In this document: in pieces, positions 57,171 to 64,000 of the stretch | How positions within the stretch are numbered: position 1 is the first letter of the stretch | Layout of the letters: each line of letters begins with the position of its first letter | DNA from: Pyrenula massariospora | Taxonomy: Eukaryota > Ascomycota > Eurotiomycetes > Pyrenulales > Pyrenulaceae | Assembly: GCA_021030905.1 (NCBI GenBank) | Contig: JAGFMI010000021.1 | Span: 558,001 to 622,000, forward strand | Direction of reading: 5' to 3' | DNA: 64,000 bases | The notes under the pieces: model-generated | Told to the model about the DNA's origin: nothing | The model's database searches: none | What the model saw: the letters and a program-made list of their open reading frames with translations, nothing else | Made by a program: the position numbers and the translations under genes

Positions 57171-58910
57171 ATGATCGACTGGCCATACAAGTTTGTCCAA
57201 TTGTCTCCAGGCCAGGTGCAGGAGAGGCGAGAGCAGCTCGACCGATATGGCCATTATGCCTATATGACGCCGATATATCTAATGGGGATGATCTATTTTC
57301 TTCGCTCAGCCAAATATTTTTGGACAACGTATGTGCCCCCAAAGGTCGCAGCCAAAGTCGAACCGAAGATACCGCGGATACCCTCAACTATACGATTTTA
57401 TACAAGAAGAGCCGTTTGGTGGTTAGACGATCCCCTAACGCCTGAATTTGGTGCGCGGAAGGTGCACTTTATCGGGATAGCTTATGCCCTCTGGTTGCTC
57501 TTCTTGACCTTCTACAAGACGGGCAATGACTATCTACATGTCACGAAGCGATTTGGCCACATTGCGGTCTCACAGCTTCCTCTTCAGTATACGATGGCGA
57601 TCAAATCGAGGCGGAGCCCGGTCCAAATCACAGCAGGGTTGAGTTGGGAAGCATTGAATCCATACCATCGACTTTTCGGACGGATTGTCCACTTCTTCGT
57701 GATTTCTCACGTATTTTGGTATCTCAACTTTTTCGTCCAGGTTGGCGTTTTAAGTAAACGCCTTGGTGACAATGACGTCCGGCTCGGTGTTGCCGCATTT
57801 TGGGTCTTCAACATTCTAGCCATTGCTGCAATTCCCCCTCTTCGAAAAGCAGGATATCACACCAAATTCTATCGGCCACACATCGCCACGGCCCTGATCC
57901 TGTTGCCTCTCCTAGCCTACCACGTTCCCTACACTCGAAAGTACGTCTATCAAGCTTTAGCTGCGTTTTTGTTCAATGGCATTGCCCGCAGTGGTTCGAC
58001 GACCAACCCTCCCATTCTTGCATCAATCATGCCAATCGAGGGAACCAACCTGTTCAAGCTCTGCGCTCCAGGTCCAGCATGGGGCCTCCCACCCCTGATG
58101 GGGAGCGGGATGCCTGGATGGGTGGCTGGTCAGCATGTATACTTGAAACACAGCGTGACACCAAAAGATCCTCGCCATCCCTTTACTATCGTCTCACTCC
58201 CATTGCGAGAAGGTCAAGACGGCGGCTTCGAAAGCTCATACATCGACCTTGTCATTCGGAATCTTGGAGGCCCAATGACTGGATGGATAGCGAAGAAGCC
58301 AACGGAGCTGAAAAGAGTTCACCGAAACGCGCACGTATTGATTGAAGGGCCTTATGGCCAGGCAGAACACTTCGTCCCAGATATGCTAGAGTCAAAAGAA
58401 CGTGGTACAGTTCTGTTCGTCGCTGGGGGCGTCGGTGCCACCTATACGTTGCCTATATTCCTTTCGCTGCTCGCACGAAAAGATAGCTTGCTCGAATCAA
58501 AATTCGTTTGGTTTGTGCGCTCCGCAGCGGAAACCAGGTGGGTGATCGAGATGATGGTTCGCTCAGGGGTATCTGAAGTGGAGGCGCAGATTTACATCAC
58601 TCGCGCCGATGGTGAGGCGGCGGAAATGAAAACCTGGAATGATTACGGAGCGAATCAGATCAATGGCTTGGAAGTCATACCGACATCATCTCGGCCGGCT
58701 CTAAAAGATATTGTTGAGCCAATCTTCCACAAGCCAGAGAAAGCGAAGGCCTTCAATGGCAATGGGCACAGTCGAGAAAAGGTGACGGTGATATCCTGTG
58801 GGCCTCTTGGGCTGTCTAGAAGCTTACGAAAGGAGGTCGGGAAATATGTTCATCAAGAAGGTCGGGAGGTGGTGTGGCACGAGGAACAATTTGGTCATGG
58901 AGGTTCGTAA
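57171..58910 (+). CDS. Ferric-reductase-like transmembrane flavocytochrome (FRE/NOX family)
   Basis: Single exon, 579 residues. Several hydrophobic helices form the ferric_reduct domain. Two His pairs with 13 residues between, His166/His180 (YHRLFGRIVHFFVISH) and His237/His251 (RPHIATALILLPLLAYH), fit the two b-type haems. FAD and NAD(P)H sites follow: HPFTIVS (336-342), GPYG (393-396), VAGGVGATYTLP and SCGPLGLSRSLRK. The enzyme should move electrons from NADPH across a membrane to ferric or cupric ions or oxygen. It lacks a signal peptide; the first helix is near YMTPIYLMGMIYFL. It is shorter than secreted-type Fre1 proteins and close in size to Frp1/Aim14-like reductases. There is no siderophore or iron-permease gene next to it. 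Which acceptor it uses cannot be told. Confidence 0.88.
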   Translation: MIDWPYKFVQLSPGQVQERREQLDRYGHYAYMTPIYLMGMIYFLRSAKYFWTTYVPPKVAAKVEPKIPRIPSTIRFYTRRAVWWLDDPLTPEFGARKVHFIGIAYALWLLFLTFYKTGNDYLHVTKRFGHIAVSQLPLQYTMAIKSRRSPVQITAGLSWEALNPYHRLFGRIVHFFVISHVFWYLNFFVQVGVLSKRLGDNDVRLGVAAFWVFNILAIAAIPPLRKAGYHTKFYRPHIATALILLPLLAYHVPYTRKYVYQALAAFLFNGIARSGSTTNPPILASIMPIEGTNLFKLCAPGPAWGLPPLMGSGMPGWVAGQHVYLKHSVTPKDPRHPFTIVSLPLREGQDGGFESSYIDLVIRNLGGPMTGWIAKKPTELKRVHRNAHVLIEGPYGQAEHFVPDMLESKERGTVLFVAGGVGATYTLPIFLSLLARKDSLLESKFVWFVRSAAETRWVIEMMVRSGVSEVEAQIYITRADGEAAEMKTWNDYGANQINGLEVIPTSSRPALKDIVEPIFHKPEKAKAFNGNGHSREKVTVISCGPLGLSRSLRKEVGKYVHQEGREVVWHEEQFGHGGS

Positions 58911-59765
58911 GGGTTTGACATATATGGAGGGAGCATGAGACATTAGCTATACTGTGCGGGTATTCATGGGAGGGAAAGATATATGATATAGCTTGGGTTG
59001 GCAAGGATGTGTCATTGAAGACCAGTCCAGGAATATCAAGGCATTCATCTCGGAATGTGCATGTCGTACCGCATTAGGCGTGGTGGCGTTTCTAATGCTG
59101 AGACTCCCATACGGTATCCCTGGGTTAAAAGGGAGAAGACTTGCCGTTCCGAGAAAGGAATTCGCGGCCAATCAAGATTCCAGCACCGTAGACTCCGCAT
59201 CGTCTTACCCTCCGTCAGCGTGGGCCGGAGGGGCAAATGATTCTCTGCGAACTTAATAACCGCCGTTCATCTTTACTTGTCTGGGAGGCTGGAGCATGAC
59301 TCAGACCAAGCTTCTATCCCTCACCTCAAGCAAATGGTTGGTTTGGTGTCCCTGAACCCTTCTGCATCCAGCAAAGATGTTCGACACGCCGGCTCTAACG
59401 TGAGGAACATCCACGCTGGCGAAAGCTCCGTAGCTCTGCCTGCCTTTGCAATGCTGGACGTCTCTCTGTCTCCATCGATCAACCTCCTGGCCGTGACATG
59501 TGATGTGTTTCTTCATTGGGGAGGGATCCGCTCCCATGGTCTCATGCCGCTACCCTCCCAAGCAAAATCACACTACACCTTCCTAGAGTCCAGTAACAAC
59601 AACACCCAGCCGCAGCTTCTACACCTCTGAGACGCGGATCCAATTGACACGCACTGCACTGAGCTTCCACCTTGAGCTGCCCTGTATCATCGCAAACTTC
59701 CATGTGCCGCCATCTCTGAGATACCTGTGATATCAGGTATTTGCCTAATCCGCAATCAAGCAATC
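58911..59765. other. Reductase 3' flank and hydrolase promoter
   Basis: About 850 bases with no supported gene; frames near 58947-59256 occur on both strands in the same place and have no motif. Confidence 0.5.
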
Positions 59766-61354
59766 ATGATCAGCGTGGTCAAGCAGCTCGTGGCCAGATT
59801 GTGTATCCTAGCTTTCGGCCTCTTCAACTTTATCCTCTTTGTCGGGGTATCTATCGCCAATGGCTCCTATTTCCATCGGGAAACCGAGAAGGACAGGTTG
59901 GAGCTTGCAATTGGTATGAATCAAATCTGAATGGCGAAGTTGACATGGTTGACATTTGGTTCATAGCCCGAGACCGCTTCTGGAATTTGTCAAAGCCTTA
60001 TGACGGTCTCGTCCACCGCTTCTTCACCCTTCGATCCGGCCACAAGTTACACTATATGACCAACAACCCTGACAACGATCCCGCCTTTTCCTCCAGGCCA
60101 CTCCTGATCTTCCTGCATGGCTTTCCAGATAGCTGTGTTATGTGGCGTCACCTATTTCGAACATCGACAGCCCTGGAAGATGCAACTGTTGTCGCCGTTG
60201 ACCTACCGGGCTTTGGAGGTAGCGACAGCTTTCAATACTATGGCGCTACAGAGGTCCTTGAAGCATTGACAGAGTTCATTGCGGAGATTAGAGAAACATA
60301 CTTCATGGAGCCAGACCAGGTAGCTGCAAAGAATGGAGTTGTTGAATCCAATGAGCTGCAAGCTGGTAAAGTGTATATAGTTGGTCATGACTGGGGTTGC
60401 CTACTAGGCTTCAGACTGGCTGCAGAAGCGTCCTATCTAGCCGACCGCTTCATTGTCACCAATGGGCCTCACGTAAGTGCCCTTCATCTGCAGTGATGTT
60501 TCTAACACCTTCAGCCATATCTTGCCTGGTCCAACAAAGATCGCATACTAGACTCTGCCAAAAAGATGGTGAAGACCTGCATGCATGCTCCGTTATCCTG
60601 CCGCGTCTGCCTTCAGAAGATTTCTTCGACTGTCAGGCCCTTGGTGAGGCAGGTGTTCCTATTTGGGTACATTTTCGCTTTCCAGCTTCCTCCGTTCCTT
60701 GTTCATTACCTATTCAAAGGCAGCAACCGTGACTTCTTGCGACGATGCCATTTGTTTTCTTACGGCAAGGATCGAGAAAACTTCAACCCTGCGGAATCGA
60801 TGGCCTGCACCCTTGGACCTAGCGAGAATGAATGCAAAACCACAAGTATCCCCGACGAAGAAGGCAAGACACAGCAATACCCACCATCAGTGCTCCGGCG
60901 CGCGAAGACCGGGAACGCCATGGACATTACCGCTTACTACCGTGATGGCACTGCCCTACAGCCCTGGGAGAAGTCTCTGGAAACTCTCGGCGCGCTGCAC
61001 AACATCGAGCATTCCTACGGGAACAAGCGTCCGCGTCGACAGTCGTCCGGCGCCATGTTGTTCGATGAAGCCCTCAAGGGAGCCCTGAAAGCACCGACCA
61101 CGGTCGTCTGGGGTCAGAAGGACAAGACGGTCACACAAGAAGTGTGTCTGAGCGGCATCGGCGACTATCTTGCCAAGCAGAGCCAGGTCATCATGTTGCC
61201 GAGGACGGCACATTGGACGCCGTTGGAAGCGGAGGGTTGTGCGGCGCTGTCGAAGGTTCTGGCGGAGGTTATTAGTGGGAGGATTGAAGAGGGGAACATC
61301 GGAGAAAGTGTGCAGAGCGTGTATGAGGGGGCTTTTGTGCAGATCAAGAAGTGA
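59766..61354 (+). CDS. Membrane-anchored alpha/beta hydrolase, epoxide-hydrolase-like
   Basis: Three exons, 59766-59913, 59967-60472 and 60515-61354 (introns 53 and 42 nt), 497 residues. An N-terminal hydrophobic segment (LCILAFGLFNFILFVGVSI) likely anchors it in the membrane. The oxyanion motif HGFP starts at residue 100; the nucleophile elbow GHDWG (189-193) carries Asp191, as in epoxide hydrolases, rather than the Ser of lipases. DLPGFGGSD lies between. The cap domain is long and basic, with another hydrophobic stretch (VFLFGYIFAFQLPPFLVHYLF). Later come APTTVVWGQKDKTV with the likely acid Asp and RTAHWTPLE with the catalytic His. Expected reaction is hydrolysis of epoxides or related substrates at a membrane; the substrate is unknown. 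Halogenase-like dehalogenases share the Asp nucleophile and cannot be excluded. Confidence 0.87.
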
Positions 61355-62005
61355 GTGGGGGTGCTGGTGTTGTTGAGGTTTCTACGGTGCTCGGTTCAGC
61401 GGGCTCCATGTAGTGTTCCGATGGAGGGAGGATGAGATGACTTGCCGGGCTGTTTCCATCAAGATACCATTATGAGATATGATTATGAAAATTGAGACGA
61501 TCATGGATCTATATAGGACGATGCATCCTCTCTGGTAGATTCAGGAGCTAAAAAAATGGCAGTAGATGAGTGATCGGCTTCCAACGTTCCGTTAAGGTGA
61601 CTTTACAAGGTGAACAGCTGTGCGATTACACACGCATTCAATAGGATATGTCATAGCAGTTTTTCAATTCTCTTGGACTGTGAATATCGGGTTGAAAAGA
61701 CATACTTTATCTACGATAGAGGTATGCTGTTAAGTGAAGACTTGATGTACGGTTGGGGACATGATAAACCCTTCACTTGAACCACAAATGAAGAGCAATA
61801 GATTTTACCTCCAACTTCAATTATTCATTTCAACGTCGCAATTTAGTTGACCGCCAAACTTGGAGATATCAGATAGACAATCGACTCGTGGGCTTCTGAA
61901 CACTTGGCTAATATCATCATGTCACGTTAAAGTGCGCATGGTCATCTTATTTTCTTCTGCCGTGGTCGATTAAACACATCCTTCTATCTCCCGCCAACAA
62001 CGACA
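61355..62005. other. Intergenic region, hydrolase / EFM4
   Basis: About 650 AT-richer bases between two plus-strand genes. No open frame, repeat or RNA gene was recognised. Confidence 0.55.
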
Positions 62006-63220
62006 ATGGATCACGGCAAAGAAGAAGAAGATTCCGGATCTGAAAAGGAAAGCGGTCGTAGACCGGCGCACCTGGATGCGAGTGAGCTAGGGACTAGGGA
62101 ATAGTACGTACGTTATGCTCTTGACGGTTGGTGATGTTTTTCTTGCCTGGAGATGAGGTTTCCATCTTGGTTCTGTACTTGTGTTCTTCCCCGTCTTTTT
62201 ATCCCTTAGGCTTGTGGGATCTTTTAAGGGGGTATCAACTATCATGATGACCGCCGCACAACTGTTTCGGATATTGCATACCAAATAAAACTACCCTACA
62301 ACCCAGCGAGCTACCCTAACACACAACTGACTGGTCTCAACACAAACAGCTGGGACGCGTACTACACCACCGACATCGCCAACGTAAACGACCACCAAAA
62401 CGAAGATCCTGTAGTTTCTGCCGCGGACCTGCCCACCTGGTTCGACGATGTGAATGCTCCGCGAAAGATCCTGGAGTTTCTGTTTGGGGAGAAATTTCCG
62501 CTTTCGCCAGCGAGCAGGCAGGGTGGTTGGGATAAGGGGGAAGGCGTTTCGGTGCTAGACGTTGGGACGGGGAATGGGGGGATGCTGTTCCGGCTGCGGG
62601 AAGGGGCTGTACAGGACGACAACGAGGACGAAGACGAAGACGAAGACGGCAAAGCTACGGCTACGACAGGCTACGCAGGGCCCATGTACGGCATCGACTA
62701 CTCCACGCCCTCCATCGAGCTTGCTCGCTCTTTGCAGGCGAATCGCCCCCGGTGCGAGGATATCCGCTTCCACGTCATGGATGTTATTTCGCAGAAGCCG
62801 CGGGACGTGGCGTGGTGGCCGAGGGAAAAGGGGGGAGGGGTGCGGTTGTTTGATCTTGTGCTGGATAAGGGGACGTTTGATGCTGTTTCGCTGGATCCGG
62901 AGACTGTTGATGTGGGTGATGGGGGTGGGAGGGGGACGGCGAGGCGTGGAGATGTGTATCCGCAGCGTGTTGGGGGGATGGTGAGGGTTGGCGGGTATTT
63001 GCTGGTGACGAGCTGTAATTGGACGGAGGGGGAGGTTGTGCGGTGGTTTTGTCCTCGACGTAGTGGAGATGGTGGTGAGGGAGAGGCCCAGATACTTGGG
63101 GGAGCCGAGGAGGAGAGGGTGGTGTTAGAGGTCTTTGAGAGGATCCGGTTTCCAGGGTTTCGGTTTGGGGGGAGGGAGGGGGCGGGAGTGGCGAGTGTTT
63201 GTTTCCGGAGGATGAGGTAG
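62006..63220 (+). CDS. EFM4: Protein-lysine N-methyltransferase EFM4 (eEF1A methyltransferase, METTL10 family)
   Basis: Two exons, 62006-62103 and 62350-63220, joined LGTREY-WDAYYTTDI over a 246-nt intron; 322 residues. The class I methyltransferase fold shows SAM motif I VLDVGTGNGGML (from residue 101), the acidic loop YGIDYSTPSIELAR, FHVMDVIS and the family signature LVLDKGTFDAVSL (DKGTFD from 205), ending with VGGYLLVTSCNWTEGE. Efm4 methylates a lysine of translation factor eEF1A in the cytoplasm. Compared with yeast Efm4 there are two inserts: an Asp/Glu run (DDNEDEDEDEDGK) just after motif I and a Gly/Arg-rich loop after DKGTFD. The N-terminus is acidic and Lys-rich. The coding strand becomes very G-rich towards the stop. 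The intron is unusually long for this window. Confidence 0.92.
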
Positions 63221-63591
63221 GTGGGATTGTGGGTTGTTAATTGAGATTATTTTAGCCGACTAGTTCGAGGGTGTTGAAGTGGCGATTCTTGAGCCAATGT
63301 ATTGGATCGTCCAAGACGTGCAAAGCTTGACGACGGAGATAATGATCCTGGAATGGAGATAGCAGTTGATCCGCTCTGATACTGAAGGCCATCGAACTGC
63401 ATTCTAATACCAGATCTACCGTGGCTGTCTTCATGGATCCATTACAAAACCTATGTAAGCCACTCTTGAGTACTGTGAACCATATCTACCCGAACCCTTG
63501 AGCAGACTCTTACCAGTTCCCAGCACCTATCTCATCAACCCCTCAAAAAAGATTGCCAACCCGCATTTTCTGGTACTGCGAACCCATCTCC
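63221..63591. other. Convergent intergenic region
   Basis: 370 bases between the stop of EFM4 (+) and the stop of the transcription factor (-); no feature recognised. Confidence 0.5.
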
Positions 63592-64000
63592 TTATGTTAC
63601 AATCCCAACTTTCTCCAGCGGCCAGCTCATCAGCTCCATCCACTCCCCATCCACTGTCCGCGCCACATCCTCAATGACCCTTCTACCCCAACCCTTCGAC
63701 CACCAGAACCCATCGATACGGTGAAGCAGAACCCCAAAATGCGCTAAGATTAGTAGTGCCATTGGCTGCATCGTTCTTAGTAATACCATATAGTCTGCTC
63801 CCACGTTGATTGGCCAAAGCAGCGCCATCCCTCTATCCCCAGGTCGGACCTTCATGTTCCCAAAGCTTGACCGCAGACTATTGATCGAGTTCCGATAGGT
63901 CGCGCGATCTCTCGATTCGTCATCTGTCATCCCGCAACCGCCATCCACCACCATCTCGTTCCTTGCGAGCAACCTATCCAAGGCCATACCTTCGTCCTCC
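63592..64000 (-). CDS. Fungal Zn2Cys6-type transcription factor, C-terminal end (partial)
   Basis: The frame is open from the window edge to a stop at 63592, so only the last ~135 residues are seen. The segment RTMQPMALLILAHFGVLLHR, then GFWWSKGWGRRVIEDV and MELMSWPLEKVGI, is the typical C-terminal pattern of sterol-uptake-control-type (Upc2-like) Zn2Cys6 regulators, where ILAHF.VLLHR and the Trp-rich helix are conserved. The zinc cluster itself would lie beyond the window, so the class rests on the tail. Target genes are unknown. An internal ATG at 63987 is not taken as the start because the frame continues upstream. Confidence 0.72.
   Translation of the reverse strand, partial: EDEGMALDRLLARNEMVVDGGCGMTDDESRDRATYRNSINSLRSSFGNMKVRPGDRGMALLWPINVGADYMVLLRTMQPMALLILAHFGVLLHRIDGFWWSKGWGRRVIEDVARTVDGEWMELMSWPLEKVGIVT

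Noticed and set aside
62244-62330. Possible C/D-box snoRNA in the long EFM4 intron (ATGATGA at 62244-62250, CTGA at 62327-62330)
   Set aside because: No terminal stem flanks the boxes and the CTGA coincides with a likely CTGAC branch site of the intron.

Overview
The window is nuclear DNA of a filamentous ascomycete (Pezizomycotina). Genes carry many short introns (mostly 42-125 nt, GT..AG, with CTAAC/CTGAC-like branch sites), intergenic spaces are large, and the gene set is typical of moulds: CAP10 glycosyltransferase, Zn2Cys6 regulator, Msg5-type phosphatase, Hos4-like ankyrin protein. I cannot fix the class; the CENP-B-type regulator and the serine-rich protein at 43.5-46.3 kb resemble Eurotiomycete proteins from memory, but this is not tested. 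I see no convincing tRNA, rRNA, CRISPR or virus-derived element.

Layout. 0.1-0.6 kb: 3' end of a PXA-domain gene (+). 0.6-4.5 kb: no supported gene. 4.5-6.2 kb: CENP-B-type DNA-binding protein (-) with a 22-nt microexon. 8.8-12.1 kb: a compact cluster of Rbg1/DRG1 GTPase (-), AlkB-homologue-6 dioxygenase (+) and polyprenol reductase Dfg10 (-); the last two converge with one base between their stop codons. 12.8-16.9 kb: large ankyrin/coiled-coil protein (+). 17.2-17.4 kb: small AT-rich element with RIP-like decayed inverted repeats. 18.6-22.5 kb: a seven-exon gene joining B-box zinc finger, P-loop GTPase, RING and patatin phospholipase. 23.2-24.0 kb: ribosomal protein S12 (-). 24.5-26.7 kb: Vid24/Gid4-family protein (-). 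27.4-29.2 kb: CAP10 glycosyltransferase (-). 30.1-30.9 kb: cysteine dioxygenase (-), five exons, one apparent GC-AG intron. 34.8-36.6 kb: J-domain protein (+). 38.1-40.3 kb and 41.3-42.0 kb: two unrecognised proteins. 43.5-46.3 kb: conserved serine-rich protein (-). 50.5-53.0 kb: Msg5-like MAPK phosphatase (+). 54.0-56.3 kb: glycogenin (+), seven exons. 57.2-58.9 kb: ferric-reductase-like flavocytochrome (+). 59.8-61.4 kb: epoxide-hydrolase-like alpha/beta hydrolase (+). 62.0-63.2 kb: EFM4 lysine methyltransferase (+). 63.6-64.0 kb: 3' end of a fungal transcription factor (-).

Most genes are core housekeeping and do not form a pathway or cluster. The gene that stands out is the B-box/GTPase/RING/patatin fusion at 18.6-22.5 kb. 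It combines nucleotide sensing, ubiquitin-ligase-like and lipid-cleaving modules in one chain, next to a degenerate repeat and between housekeeping genes, which fits an accessory signalling or defence-type protein. Other points are start-overlapping upstream ORFs, microexons, a stop-free intron in glycogenin, and strong G/C strand asymmetry around several gene ends. All exon boundaries were set by hand from splice signals and reading-frame continuity, not from transcripts.
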